Part shown: positions 23,400 to 35,409 of the stretch, piece after piece
Numbering within the stretch: position 1 is the stretch's first letter
Layout of the letters: each line of letters begins with the position of its first letter
Source: Halichondria panicea
Lineage: Eukaryota; Porifera; Demospongiae; Suberitida; Halichondriidae
DNA: 64,000 bases
NCBI RefSeq assembly: GCF_963675165.1
Contig: NC_087377.1
Location: 8,945,122-9,009,121, forward strand
Reading direction: 5' to 3'
Made by a program: the position numbers and the translations under genes
The notes under the pieces: model-generated
Told to the model about the DNA's origin: nothing
Databases searched by the model: none
The model's input: only the letters and a program-made list of their open reading frames with translations

Positions 23400-24209
23400 G
23401 TATTTAGAATGTCTACTTCTCTGTACAGGAGCAATGGCTAATATCCAGCTATCCCAACAGTGCTCCTCTTGGCTATACTAACGGACGAGACTGGACAGTT
23501 TGAGGTAAGGGTTTAACCGTCTTTGGGTTCTTTTACCTATACTCACAGGACTGGAGTATGACCTGCTCGTTCGAGCGTTGCTGGGTAGCTCAGAGGCATC
23601 AAGAGAATCTACGTTTTCTCAAGCAAAATTTAACTGAGTTACGAGTTGGGGCCTAGAATCAGAGAAGTCTAGCAGCCTGCTAAATCTTTTTGAAACGTGA
23701 GGCATTCAATCATCTGAAGTTGCCCTGGGTCACTGTAATCGTGCTGCAGCACAACTGGCAACTCTCCAGGCCTTTGTGAAGCAGCTCCCTATGTGCATCT
23801 TTTGTGACTCACTCTGTGCATTTTCTGTGTACAAATTTCTAAATATTTTTGCCGACCACAAATACAATGAAAATTTGACACATGCGCAGACAACTAGTAC
23901 CAGGCCTAGTTGTTCGCCTAACCGTTATAAAAGCGAAAACTCGGCCTGGGATCAAGGCTAGAACTATAAGCCTTGCTTTGCTCAGAATTAATTGCCACTT
24001 CATGATATTCAAACTGCATAACAGGCTCAACAGGTTTAACAGCACAATTTATTCATGGTCATGTAGACTTGTAGTGTTTATAAACAAACAATTACTCACT
24101 GCACTGTTAGTTAGTGTTGTAGTGCACAGCACATTTCTACATACGGTTACGGTAGCTTCTTAATTGTGTATAAGGCTGAACAGACAGACTCTGGTACTAG
24201 ATCTTTCAG
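23400..24209 (+). other. Upstream region and probable 5' UTR exon end of the stanniocalcin-like gene
   Basis: A donor CAG|GTGAGC at 24209/24210 pairs with the acceptor at 24328, giving a 5' UTR intron. Around 23660-23800 a plus-strand frame reads LNLFET, stop, GIQSSEVALGHCNRAAAQLA, possibly a relic of another gene. Confidence 0.3.
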
Positions 24210-24353
24210 GTGAGCTGTAACATGCATGCATATAGATTATAATAATATGATAGTATTTACACTGGTTTCGATCCACTTGTACTATAATATAACAACCAAT
24301 ATATTCATGTGATTGTCGATCGTTGCAGACACGCTGTACATTGTGAGACGGAG

Positions 24354-25691
24354 ATGGGACGAGTAGATAATATTGCTATTGCCTGTTTCGTTCTCATAAC
24401 ACTGCCTTATGAGATAAGTTGTCAATGTTCTGGAAGTTCTGACATTGGTAATACAGAATGTGTGTTACTTACACCATATTATTCGCAATATCAGTGGGCA
24501 ACCTGTTTGACTCATGAGTACGTTCACCGTGCAAGTAATCAGAGGCATATCTGTAGAAACTACGCAACACGTTGCTGGTACCAGTGTCAACTAGAAATAA
24601 ATAATGAGGAAAATGGTCCAGTGTTTGACAACTGCGCATGCTCCTCTGGAGACACTATACCACCGTCCGATGATACCATGCCCACTTTAGCTCCAGAATG
24701 CTTCAGCCCAAGTGGGGATGACTGCAATTGGTATCGAGACTGTCTAGAGGAGCGCTACCAATGTGAAGCGACAGGAGATGGATATGCCATAGAATATGCA
24801 AAAAAATTCTGCGATCTTTTTATGGAAGGATCAAGTGATTTCAGTAGTCAAGGAATGATGTGGATTGACGGAGTACGTAAATGCTTACAGGTAGTTTTGG
24901 TGCCGTCCCTGCGACCTTTTTTAAGCAAAACATGTGCTGACATCAAACAAGAAGCATTTGATAGCCATTCAAGATGCTACCTTGAACCAGGATCAGGAGT
25001 GCCTTCAATTTGTGATCTTTCAATAAGTGATAAATTAGCTGCTTTTTGTACTGTAAACTGTATATCTGGATCAAGAGCTTTTACTATGGAGCCAATTGAA
25101 ACAGGGAGACAAATGCTCGAAGTTATACATGGATGTGCAGCCAGAGGAATTATGTTCTATGGAAATAAAGTTGCAGCACTTTCACTTTTTCTCAAGTCCA
25201 AGATAGTTGATAATACTGTACTGACAGCAGCCAAGATAACGAGCTATATTGCAAATAAGCTACAATTTGATGAGAAAGCAATTGGATGGTTCCCTTTTGT
25301 TGATCGCTCAGAAGATGACACGAACCAACGCAAGCGTCGTGATGTCAAGACACAAAACAGTGATAACCCAATTGTTCTACTGTTATTTAGCTTGGCTTCA
25401 TTGAATATTTCCACCAATCAAGTGGATAATGCATACAGCATTGACCAAATTGTGAGTGAAATCGCAAATGCTGTGCAAAATGGACTACTCTCAAGTATCC
25501 CAGTTGCGGTGAATAATACACAAACTTTTTATGGGGTATCAAGTCTCGGACAGTGTGAAGATGTTCTCTGTAGCAACGGTACAAATGTAACGATCTTAGC
25601 TACCAGTGGAGCAAACGTCTCAAGGCACTTCAAAATGAGCATGGTAGTGTTCAGTGTATACACTTTGCTCGTGTGCCTTTTCTTAAAATGA
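24354..25691 (+). CDS. Secreted, probably GPI-anchored stanniocalcin-like protein
   Basis: 445 aa in one coding exon; ATG 24354 follows an acceptor at 24328, so the first intron is in the 5' UTR. Residues 1-22 form a signal peptide (MGRVDNIAIACFVLITLPYE). Residues 36-96 are a Cys-rich module with RHICRNYATRCWYQC. Residues about 116-232 resemble the stanniocalcin core: CLEERYQC at 130-137, then Q-G-x-x-W-I...RKCL at 166-178, a later C at 194, CYL at 208 and ICDL at 219. Stanniocalcins are secreted Cys-rich glycoprotein hormones or regulators in vertebrates. A dibasic site RKRR lies at 326-329. The C-terminus (428-445) is a hydrophobic tail without a cytoplasmic stretch, preceded by small residues near 418-421, as for a GPI signal. 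N-glycosylation sequons are at NIS, NNT, NGT, NVT and NVS. Domain assignment is pattern-based. Confidence 0.75.
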   Translation: MGRVDNIAIACFVLITLPYEISCQCSGSSDIGNTECVLLTPYYSQYQWATCLTHEYVHRASNQRHICRNYATRCWYQCQLEINNEENGPVFDNCACSSGDTIPPSDDTMPTLAPECFSPSGDDCNWYRDCLEERYQCEATGDGYAIEYAKKFCDLFMEGSSDFSSQGMMWIDGVRKCLQVVLVPSLRPFLSKTCADIKQEAFDSHSRCYLEPGSGVPSICDLSISDKLAAFCTVNCISGSRAFTMEPIETGRQMLEVIHGCAARGIMFYGNKVAALSLFLKSKIVDNTVLTAAKITSYIANKLQFDEKAIGWFPFVDRSEDDTNQRKRRDVKTQNSDNPIVLLLFSLASLNISTNQVDNAYSIDQIVSEIANAVQNGLLSSIPVAVNNTQTFYGVSSLGQCEDVLCSNGTNVTILATSGANVSRHFKMSMVVFSVYTLLVCLFLK

Positions 25692-28000
25692 AGATTATAC
25701 ATCAAATTGCTGTTAGATTTGAAAGCTGCCGATAATCTGCACTTGTGTACAGTAATATTCTGTATGAACGTCTTAAAACTATATACGCTGATTTCTTATT
25801 TAATTACATACACATAATCATAACACATAAGAATAAGAGAAAGTTATTTGCTGCATGTATATTCTTGCTGCCAACTCTGGCCACATCTTTTGTTTACATT
25901 TTATATTGTATTCATAAGACACATGCACCCATGCACTGATACCAAGTGCATAAATTATACAATTATTTTTGCCATTTGACATCTGAGATCAAAGTAATAA
26001 CAGTGCCAGTATTATTATGGCATATTGCATGCACTGGGGCAAAGTGACCTTTTGAAACCTGAGCCCACCCTCCGCCCAATACTTCAAATCATTGTTTTTA
26101 TAGTGACACATGCACTGAGTACAGCATTTGTAGTAATTCCTATGGGAATTTACTATGCAGCATATAATTATGCATGGTTTCGATGCAGTTACTATACAAT
26201 ATTGTAATTCCAGCCACCAAAAACAGAACAAAACTACCAAATTATTGATATGCAGCAAGTGGTTTCTATGCTGGTTTTCCAGGCAACAAATTATATGGCA
26301 ATGTGTGCCACAAGCATTTTATTGGCCCTTGACTACAATCTACTACCAGGCCAATAAACAGCTTGTGGCACACATACACTATAGCAGGTAATTTTCGGGG
26401 AATATGGACAAAATATTCGTGGTTCAGCAATATTGAGATATTTCGTGGGCAATTATTTCGTGGTTGCTGCTTGCACTGCAGATAAAGATAAGGCAAGGTC
26501 GCTTCATTTGTGGGTAAAATATTCGTGGTCAGACCTTCAACCACAAAAACCACGAATATTTTGCCCCGCAAAAATTACCTGCTATATATACGGTAGCCAT
26601 GTAATAACTTAGTCTAATACATGATATACATCAACATTAATGGTATGTTATTGATAGAACAGTAAAATCCTGTTGTGTTAATGTTTACAGTCGGGGATAC
26701 ATTTAACTATAGATAATCTATCAATCGTAACTTTAGGAACATGCCCTGCCTCGATGGAAGTATGTGTAGCCTTTAAAAGCTGCCTCTGCTCAACTAAGCT
26801 GCTTAGCAAGCATGTATAAACTATTGTAGTGCATATGTTGACATGTGTAGTGCCTGTGTACATAGATGGCTTGCTGCTTTGTGTGTAAATATTCTATTGC
26901 TACTAAGGTAGTCCAGAAGGTCTACCAATGGATACTACTCAGTCCTACATGCTGTGTAGCTAGCTGGTCTAAACCCTTTTTAAGTGTCCTAATTAACAGC
27001 TCAGCAAAACTTCAAAGCGGGTAATCGGCATTCATGACAGTATCCAATCTACCACAGAATCCAATATCAACATTGACAAGTTGATAGTACGCTCCTTTGT
27101 TGTTGTATATACAAAAATTTGACCAGTTAAGTATGATGTACAGTTATACAACTATATACTGTATAGTTATACACAATGTATAGTATTAGTGATATCAACT
27201 ATAAACCAAATAATTATATCGTTTTCAACTAATATAATAACTGTATAATTAAGGTATAATAATAATGTAACAGTTATTGTTGCATTTTGAGTGGGCAGAT
27301 CAAAGGAAACATGCACTGTGCCAATATCTGCCATATGGCATAGGTCAAGCCTTGAACTGTGCCACTATCTAGATATTGGCATAGTATGGTTACCTAAAGC
27401 CCACCCTCCACCCAGTAACCTGAAACAGTCAGTGGTAGGCAGAAAACGTTTTTCATGCGTCTGGTGCATTCCACAGCCAAAACAAGTAGTTGAAACTATA
27501 GTTGTCCTATAAAAGGAGTGATGTGTACACGGAAAGTAAAAAAATTATCCGCGGCCGTTAATGACGATGTGCAATTACTGCCTTGACGACGTGCAATTAC
27601 TGATACGCGATTAATCACTGTACGAATCACAGTGAATAGGACAACATGCGATTTATACAAATAATTATACCAAATATACTGAATTCAACTCTAAGTATGC
27701 ATGTATTAATTATGATACGTTGAATTATATACTTATAGTTATACAGTATATAATTATAGCTGGTATAATACCTACCTATGGTACATGTATAATAACTGCA
27801 TGCATGTATAAAGTATAACTGGTATAAAGATCCAATACCGCACAGCTCTCATATACACCCACTCTTGTGCTATTGTATGCCCACGTACGTCCATGCTTTA
27901 ACTAGTTTCTAGACAGTAACTTTAAGTTCGATACATTGCTAAATTGTAGATAATTGACCAGATAGCTGGAGTAGCCAATTAGCGTTAAAATTATATTAAT
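25692..28000. other. Intergenic, AT-rich
   Basis: No gene supported beyond the MITE at 26384-26600. A short block with AGCCCACCCTCC[AG]CCCA appears near 26062 and 27396. A plus-strand hydrophobic frame at 26025-26207 lacks other support. Confidence 0.4.
26384..26600. mobile_element. MITE of the ATATTCGTGG family
   Basis: Inverted-repeat ends related to AGCGGGTAATTTTCGTGGGG, with internal AAAATATTCGTGGT repeated in both orientations. A second copy lies in the opposite orientation at 34518-34735, sharing the internal AGGTCGCTTCATT / AATGAAGCGACCT segment. Open frames across both are by-products of the palindromic repeats. Confidence 0.7.
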
Positions 28001-28975
28001 TGCAGGTGTCTCTAATACCTAACCACTTTGAACACTAAAAGCTTACATGTAAAGCCTATTGACCATAGTAGTTAGTGAACAGGCTATTTAGCTCCCTCAA
28101 GATATACTAATTGCAGGTGTCTCTAATACCTAACCACTTTGAACACTAAAAGCTTACATGTAAAGCCTATTGACCATAGTAGTCAGTGAACAGGCTATTT
28201 AGCTCCCTCAAGATATACTAATTGCAGGTGTCTCTAATACCTAACCACTTTGAACACTAAAAGCTTACATGTAAAGCCTATTGACCATAGTAGTCAGTGA
28301 ACAGGCTATTTAGCTCCCTCAAGATATATTAATTGCAGGTGTCTCTAATACCTAACCACTTTGAACACTAAAAGCTTACATGTAAAGCCTATTGACCATA
28401 GTAGTTAGTGAACAGGCTATTTAGCTCCCTCAAGATATATTAATTGCAGGTGTCTCTAATACCTAACCACTTTGAACACTAAAAGCTTACATGTAAAGCC
28501 TATTGACCATAGTAGTCAGTGAACAGGCTATTTAGCTCCCTCAAGATATACTAATTGCAGGTGTCTCTAATACCTAACCACTTTGAACACTAAAAGCTTA
28601 CATGTAAAGCCTATTGACCATAGTAGTTAGTGAACAGGCTATTTAGCTCCCTCAAGATATATTAATTGCAGGTGTCTCTAATACCTAACCACTTTGAACA
28701 CTAAAAGCTTACATGTAAAGCCTATTGACCATAGTAGTCAGTGAACAGGCTATTTAGCTCCCTTATATTAATTGCAGGTGTCTCTAATACCTAACCACTT
28801 TGAACACTAAAAGCTTACATGTAAAGCCTATTGACCATAGTAGTCAGTGAACAGGCTATTTAGCTCCCTTATATTAATTGCAGGTGTCTCTAATACCTAA
28901 CCACTTTGAACACTAAAAGCTTACATGTAAAGCCTATTGACTATAGTAGTTAGTGAACAGGCTACTCAAGATGTC
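28001..28975. repeat. Minisatellite, nine copies of a 111-bp unit
   Basis: Units start with TGCAGGTGTCTCTAATACCT at 28001, 28112, 28223, 28334, 28445, 28556, 28667, 28773 and 28879. The first six intervals are exactly 111 bp; the next two are 106 bp through loss of the same five bases (CAAGA-type deletion). Units are almost identical, differing mainly at one C/T (AGTAG[TC][TC]AGTG). Each unit contains the self-complementary GCTTACATGTAAAGC. No frame runs through the array. Confidence 0.95.
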
Positions 28976-29315
28976 TCATGCATAATACTTGCCAATTAAT
29001 TAGGAGATGTAGCTTTCGGTCCAAAATTTGTTGGTGTTGCGCGCCAGGGGTTTCAAGGCACTACGCTCCCATCAACCTTTAGAGCACCCTCTTACTATAA
29101 ATTATGGCTACGCCCCTAAATGGACATCTTTGTGACCAATCAGATTATACCATTTTTACGGCAGTGCTTGATTTACATTTTCTCTGATAAGGTTGGCATT
29201 TCAAGTAAGTGAACATGCACGAGTACAGTTGTAGTTGGACTGATAATGTGTAAGCAGTATTATAGCTTTATAGCTATATAGTGAAACTTGTCTATACTGT
29301 GGTCATTCAATTATA

Positions 29316-29760
29316 GGCCACTCTCTATAATACAGCCAGGTTAATGGGCCTCAAACTCAATAGCATGTGTTTGGACCTGTGTTAGCAGGCCATGCACTCT
29401 CTGTAATACAGCCAGGTTAATGGGTCTCAAAGTCTCCATAGCATGTGTTTGGACCTGTGTTAGCAGGCCACTCTCTATAATACAGCCATCAGGTTAATGG
29501 GCCTCAAAGTCTCCATAGCATGTGTTTGGACCTGTGTTAGCAGGCCATGCACTCTCTGTAATACAGCCAGGTTAATGGGTCTCAAAGTCTCCATAGCATG
29601 TGTTTGGACCTGTGTTAGCAGGCCACTCTCTATAATACAGCCATCAGGTTAATGGGCCTCAAAGTCTCCATAGCATGTGTTTGGACCTGTGTTAGCAAGG
29701 TTAAATGGGCCCCAAAGTCTCCATAGCATGTGTTTGGACCTGTGTTAGCAGGCCATGACT
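29316..29760. repeat. Higher-order tandem repeat of two alternating 72-78 bp units
   Basis: Units begin GGCCACTCTCTATAATACAG or GGCCATGCACTCTCTGTAAT in alternation at 29316, 29388, 29466, 29543 and 29621, giving an approximately 155-bp higher-order period. They end in a truncated unit at about 29697. The common core is GCATGTGTTTGGACCTGTGT. Confidence 0.9.
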
Positions 29761-30310
29761 TCTTTATTATACAGCCACAGTCTATAAAATGTTGCTGCTA
29801 GAGCCCCTATACACATAATTATATTGATGTATGCTTTTTTATTCATGGAGTGGACAAGAATGAATGCCATGTGTACCATATAGAAAGTAGCTAGAGTCAA
29901 AAAAGCTAGCATGAGGGGCAAAAAACGATGTGGGTGGGCCTGAGAAACAAGTGATTAGTTTGTGTGGCCTTACAATAATAATTATGTTTATGCATTTCTT
30001 TACTGAAAGCTAACATTCAAGTTTGCTTAGCAGATGTTCATTGTGTAAATAGCTTGTGGTAAACAGGTTTCTGTTATTATGTCTGATCATAATAACGTTC
30101 ACTCTGACATTATACATCTACCTTAAACTTTAGTATATACTATAAAGTATATAGTAAATGGCCACCCTTGAAATAGCTATGTAGCTGGGTATCCCATTTC
30201 TGGACTTCCACAATAGTTATCGTTGTTAATGATTTGCTAATGTGTTTATGCAGTTGTATAAACCATTCACTCTATTGCCTATACACACACACATACATTC
30301 ACCACTTTAG

Positions 30311-30436
30311 CTGACCTATGTCGATATTGATCTGAGCAGCAAACGTCCAAAGCCAGGGAGTGATCAACAGGCAGCCCAACAACCCGGGGGATATCCAGTG
30401 GAGTATTCCAGCGTGGAGCATAGCAGCGCATCTTAG
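30311..30436 (+). CDS. Terminal exon of a cytoplasmic tail with two consensus ITIMs
   Basis: After the acceptor CACCACTTTAG the plus strand reads 41 codons and then TAG at 30434-30436. Motifs: L-T-Y-V-D-I (LTYVDIDLSSKRPKPG) at the start and V-E-Y-S-S-V near the end. Both satisfy the ITIM pattern [ILVS]-x-Y-x-x-[ILV], the docking site for SH2-containing phosphatases. The KRPKP and Gln/Pro-rich linkers resemble the tails of the receptors here. No matching transmembrane or ectodomain exons were found upstream within several kb, so it may be an orphan exon or the end of a gene with long introns. The antisense strand also has an open frame, which I regard as a shadow. Confidence 0.5.
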   Translation: MTYVDIDLSSKRPKPGSDQQAAQQPGGYPVEYSSVEHSSAS

Positions 30437-30687
30437 CAGAACATCCACAAACAAAAAAAGTACTCCATATTGCTGATTATTAGACTTAGCTTTTGTAGTG
30501 TAGCTAGTTAGCACATTTAATTTCATAATAAGCACGATATGCTGAAACCTGAAACTAAAATCAATCACACGTGTGAGCACAATCACCCCCAACCTCTTTT
30601 ATAACCTCTCATCACTAGTATGAGTTTTTTTGTACCTTCATGCAGAGTAGATGATTATAATTGTCCTGTGGGACATCACATTTTATC

Positions 30688-31150
30688 ATAGATTGAAGAG
30701 TTAGAGGGATAGGAAACGGAGTGGTGCACGTGATGATTTTACATTGAATCTGCAGTGGAGCCTCGAAAATTATCCGCGCTACGCCCTATGAACGAGGCTA
30801 TTAACCACATTTTTGCCGGGTAACTCCCAAAGCTGTGTTTCCTCGAGATATCATCTCTTTCAGCAACTTATAACACGCCTATATAGTCCATGAGCCACGT
30901 GTAGTACTTGCTAATGACTGACCACACCCAGTAAAAAGAGACTTTCCAATAAAGTTATATGTTCCCAAGGCTGTTTTAGAGCTATTGGAACATGTAACGT
31001 GTAAGCGTGCTGGTTATGACTACTTGTAGTTTATTATGCACTGAGTGTAGAAATAGATATTGTTGTGATGGCCTCGATTAAACCGCAGCGTAGCGCGGAT
31101 GTTACTCGAGATACCAACCGTTTCCTATCCCTCTAACTCTTCAATCTATG
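30688..31150. mobile_element. hAT-like MITE with ATTTTATC target duplication
   Basis: Same terminal repeats as 9839-10365 (ATAGATTGAAGAGTTAGAGG ... CTCTTCAATCTATG), flanked by exact ATTTTATC at 30680-30687 and 31151-31158. It shares the internal GTGGTGCACG and GCCTCGATTAAACCGCAGCG segments with the other copies. Confidence 0.8.
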
Positions 31151-31158
31151 ATTTTATC

Positions 31159-34100
31159 GAGTGTCAATTTCTGTGAATCTTGCATGCCAGGTTAGGTTAA
31201 TTATTGGACTCTACTATTAGGTAAAGATCATTCAGAATCAAAAGTAAAATTATTGTATTGAGGTATAATTATGCTATTGTAAATGATAGTCCACATTAAT
31301 TGCTAGATGCTCCTATTATATTGAGTACATGTATATAATTATATACACGTATAAATATGGAAGTAAGTATAGTAGTATAGCTATTAAGTGTAAATTGTTC
31401 TGTAAATATACACTCCTGCACAAGCTTCGCCTATATGCAACTTTACATGTATACACGTACACTGATCTGATACTGACTCAGGTTCTCTCTGCTCGATCAT
31501 GGGATGAAAAGAACAACCTAACCAGCTTTCGTCGTGATCATGGTAAAAAAGAAAAACCCAAGCCATACAGAGAGCCAGCCATACAATGGAGATAATTGAG
31601 GTGAGATTATTGTTATATGGATGCTTATTGTTAAATTGTTACTTCATAGGTGATGAGATACTGTTTCAGTAAGACAGATTTTTCCCTGTCAGTTTGATTT
31701 GTTCAACATTTCCCCCCTTGCTTGTTATACTATCTCAGGTATATCCATGTGTATCATAATTCTACTAAAGTGAAAAAATCTTGTGAAGTAATCAAAACAT
31801 GTGCAGTCAATTCAAAGCTTACATAAATTCCAAAACACTGAAAACTGAAAATAACGTGAACAATTTAGTATTGATCATCTGCCTAGTGTCTACAGTATAA
31901 CTTATTTGCGCAGCTATATAGGCTTTTCAAGTTATACAGTGATATAATTATTGTTATAAGGTAAGTTAAGAAAGTACTTAATGACAGCTTGCAGGTACAA
32001 TAATTATCTTTAGGCTCTAAATTTCTCTTCGTTGGGCCCAAATTCGTTCCAAAGTTCAAGCAAACTTTTTATATAATTCGTAGTCCCTAAATTCCTATCG
32101 CTGGCCGAAAGTTGAGTGAATAGTTTTTACGGGAAAGATTCCTGCGTACTTTTGATTAAGATTGTAGTGAAATTACACAAGCTGGAAATACCACTAAATT
32201 TCCCAACCAAGTTGCTTAAAGCTCAAGCCTAACTATTTTGAGCAAAAATTAATGGCTATAGGATCTAATTATAGCCATCCTCACTAAATGACGAGAGCAT
32301 ATATAACTCCAACGTTAACAAAGTCATGAAAATGTACAGCTAGTGCACTACTAGGTAGTATAAGTTTCATCACATAGTTATGCACTTTTTGAACAATACT
32401 TATACACCTGCAGGTAAAATACATGCATATACCCAGCAAGTTTATTTACCAATGACTAATGAGCTAGTGCACACATGCAGTAACACACAAAGTTTCAGCA
32501 ACCTTTAATTTAATGTACAAGTGCACCAAAGAATCAGCTGCTTAACATAACTCACATTTTCTTACAATCATTAACCAACCTTTTCAGTACTGTCATGAGC
32601 CCTCACTATTCTAACCGGGCCTTTTCCACGTCAATATTATATAACTTTCACAAATACGGATTATAACCTTCATCAGAACTTTACAAAACTTCACTCAGAA
32701 TTGTATTATCCCCTCGTTTTTTTTCAATTCAAGCAGTTAATTGTTTTCGGTCCCATTCATATACATAGATCTAATACAGCCGGAATGACGTTTTATATAG
32801 ATGTGGTTTACCAAATTACAACATAATTATCGTATAGCTGATTATTTTCGTATGGTAGAAATTTTCGCATTGTATAGAGCATCATAATTAATGGGTTCAA
32901 CCTCACTATCTTGAGCTGTAAAATACGACGTATTTAATTTACAAAAAATTTGTACGAAAATTACCCACTATCAAGGGTGTATGAGAGAAGAGGGCATGCA
33001 ACAGCTTGCGAGCAAAAACTGTAAGTGGGCAGTGGAATTTATTGGAAATGAAAATAAATGATTTTGTCTAAAGTACATGTGCAAATTGCAGATTGAATAC
33101 AGTTTTTGCTCGCACGTTGAACTAATAGTGAGTTGCATGCCCTCTTCTCTCATACGCCCTTGAATTTTAACTCAAACTCGGTACTGACCTGTGTTTCCAA
33201 AACCAGCTGCCTGCATGTTACCCACATAAAGGTGCCCATTATTCCAGCATATATAATTCTAGATATCACCCAAAAAATGTGCCTATCATGCTCAAAATAA
33301 TTATGCTAGCATAATCTACCAAGGCCTAGTATAGCACTTGATAATTTTCACTGTTTTTGAAAGTTAGTCATCCTTCACAAAAACTTTTCCACGAACATGT
33401 AGCTAACGGTGTATGCAACGTGCATTGACATACCATATAGCGCAACATTTATTCATTTTTAAAGGCAATTTTCCACGAAAATTAAGTCCGTTAAAAATTT
33501 CGCGCTATCTGGCAAAGTTAATAATTATAATTCATGTGTATATATATATACCTGGTATCTTCCAAACTGAACACTATCTCTCGAAAAAGTTCCAAGTCTC
33601 TCAAAAGGACTATATACTTTATCCTATTAAAATCGTTAATCATGTTTGTGCTAAATCGATCCCATTCAAATTTCCTTATCACTGTCTCACCATTATGTAA
33701 AACCAAGAAGATATTGCTCAGTTTGATGAAAGAGTATTTGCTGACAACAATTAATGTATTACATATCATACACTTATAGGTCAGGCAATGTTTTCAGTAC
33801 TTCTTAGTCTAGATGTACAGACAGAGCATGTGAGTTTTTCCATTAGGTCAACCCTAACTTGCATTAGGTCTTTCTTGATGACCATGACTTCTCTCTTTGT
33901 TGTCAGAGCAGCAACAGTTACCTAAATAAGTGCATGTAGATGTTCACAAATTAATACTAGAAGTAATAATTATACAGAGTGTATGTGCTTCTAAAATTTA
34001 GGTGTATTGTGCATGTACCGTGAACACAACAACACAACAAAGTGCTCCTAAATTTAGGAGCATAATTATTGTAGCATGTGTATGTTAGGCCCAAAACAGA

Positions 34101-34517
34101 AACCATGATACGCAATGAAACAGCAACAACAAGAAAGTGAAACCCAATATTGGATGTGGCTACTGCTGTCTCATTCATGTGTGGCAGAATTTCATCTATA
34201 GGGGGGGGAAGCTTCCCCCCCAAAAGAGAGGGGAAAATAGGAGGAGAGAGAGAGAGAGGGAATTTGAGTACTAGACCCAACATTATCTAGACACGGTCTT
34301 TTGCTACATGTAGCTTTGCTAGAGGATGATTGGTCATCATCTAGTCTTACCACAAATCTATCCATTGCTTTTGTATATAATTAGTACACTGTCATGTGGT
34401 TTCAGTGTTCTATATAATTATGGTACACAATTACAAACCAGCATACCACGTTACATGGAGTTGCCTGTCAATGCATATTGCCAGGAGTACATTGCTAATA
34501 GGCCACAACAACAAACA
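31159..34517. other. Intergenic region with possible minor exon
   Basis: Mostly non-coding. At about 31479-31592 an acceptor-like TGACTCAG precedes an open frame with SARSWDEKNNLTSFRRDHG ending in TAA. This could be a terminal exon, but nothing links to it. A minus-strand palindromic MITE is at 32972-33167. A degenerate MITE of the GCGAAATTTTCGTGG type lies near 33425-33515. A poly-G/poly-C hairpin is at 34200-34225. Confidence 0.35.
32972..33167. mobile_element. MITE with 32-bp terminal inverted repeats
   Basis: The left end TCAAGGGTGTATGAGAGAAG and right end CTTCTCTCATACGCCCTTGA are inverted repeats (one mismatch). The TTTTTGCTCG motif is also inverted internally. 196 bp, non-coding. Confidence 0.75.
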
Positions 34518-34735
34518 ATACCGTACAGCGTGAAATTTTCGTGGGGCAAAATATTCGTGGTTTTCGTGGTTGGAGGTCTGACCACGAATATTTTACCCAC
34601 GAATGAAGCGACCTTGCCTACCTTTACCTGCAGTGCAAGCTCCAACCACGAAAATATTACCCACGAAATGTCTCAATATTGCTGAACCACGAATATTTTG
34701 TCCCCCGAAAATTGCCCGCTATACGGTATTATATA
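34518..34735. mobile_element. MITE of the ATATTCGTGG family, opposite orientation
   Basis: Inverted copy of the element at 26384-26600, with ends ATACCGTACAGCG and CGCTATACGGTAT. Confidence 0.7.
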
Positions 34736-35154
34736 CGGGCGTGGCCTCAACATTTTTTGCGCTGGCGCACACGGTTCCTTTTCAAGCTTCCCCCCACATT
34801 TAAAATCCTAGATGAAACCCTGTGTGGCCATGCATGAATAGCGCTAGATACTTTATGATAAATATAAGTCATCTGTGTTTCTAATTTTCAGCTTTGTATA
34901 AAGTCCTGGGATAATATAGGCTTCTTTGGAGGGAGTATTCATAATTATACATGACTGCATGTGCATGTATAGTGTTTCATTGAACCTCCTTATTTATCAG
35001 TAATGTATAACAGTGCATGGTGGTCCCATTTAGTATACATGTGGGCTTATTACAGGAGTTAATTCATATAAGAAAAGAGTCACGTTTCATAAGACTGTGG
35101 GTATGACCATAATTATATGGAAAGTGCATAGTTGTACACTATACTAAGCTGAGT

Positions 35155-35310
35155 ACCGTAGAGCGGGTAATTTTTGTGGGGTAAAAAATTCGTTTAACTT
35201 GAAAACGGTGATTTTGGTGAGTAACAATTTTATTGCCTGCACTGCATTGCAAAAAATTTCGTGTAGGTCAGCTTGCCCACGAAAATTACCCGCTATACGG
35301 TATACGATGA
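35155..35310. mobile_element. MITE with TACCGTAGAGCGGGTAATTT / AAATTACCCGCTATACGGTA ends
   Basis: Complete palindromic-ended element of 150 bp, non-coding, internal GCCTGCACTGCATTGC. Confidence 0.7.
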
Positions 35311-35409
35311 AGTTATAGACGCTATATAATAGTACCGTATATATACGTGAATGTGTGTTGGGTGTAAAAAACATGCAAAATATATCCATAAGTACTTAGA
35401 AACCTAATA

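Noticed and set aside
26025-26207. Hydrophobic plus-strand frame resembling a membrane segment
   Set aside because: AT-rich sequence gives hydrophobic frames by chance. No splice sites or linked exons.
26266-26571. Minus-strand frame with KIFVVFVVEGLTTNILPTNE
   Set aside because: It translates the palindromic MITE at 26384-26600. The related frame at 34326-34685 comes from the inverted copy of the same MITE.
28001-28975. CRISPR-like regular repeats
   Set aside because: The whole 111-bp period is conserved with no unique spacers, and the context is eukaryotic: a minisatellite.
30299-30592. 97-codon minus-strand hydrophobic frame
   Set aside because: Antisense of the ITIM exon. The plus strand has the acceptor, meaningful motifs and a stop, so the minus frame is probably a shadow.
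33413-33779. Overlapping frames on both strands
   Set aside because: AT-rich DNA containing a degenerate MITE; neither strand has a protein-like pattern.
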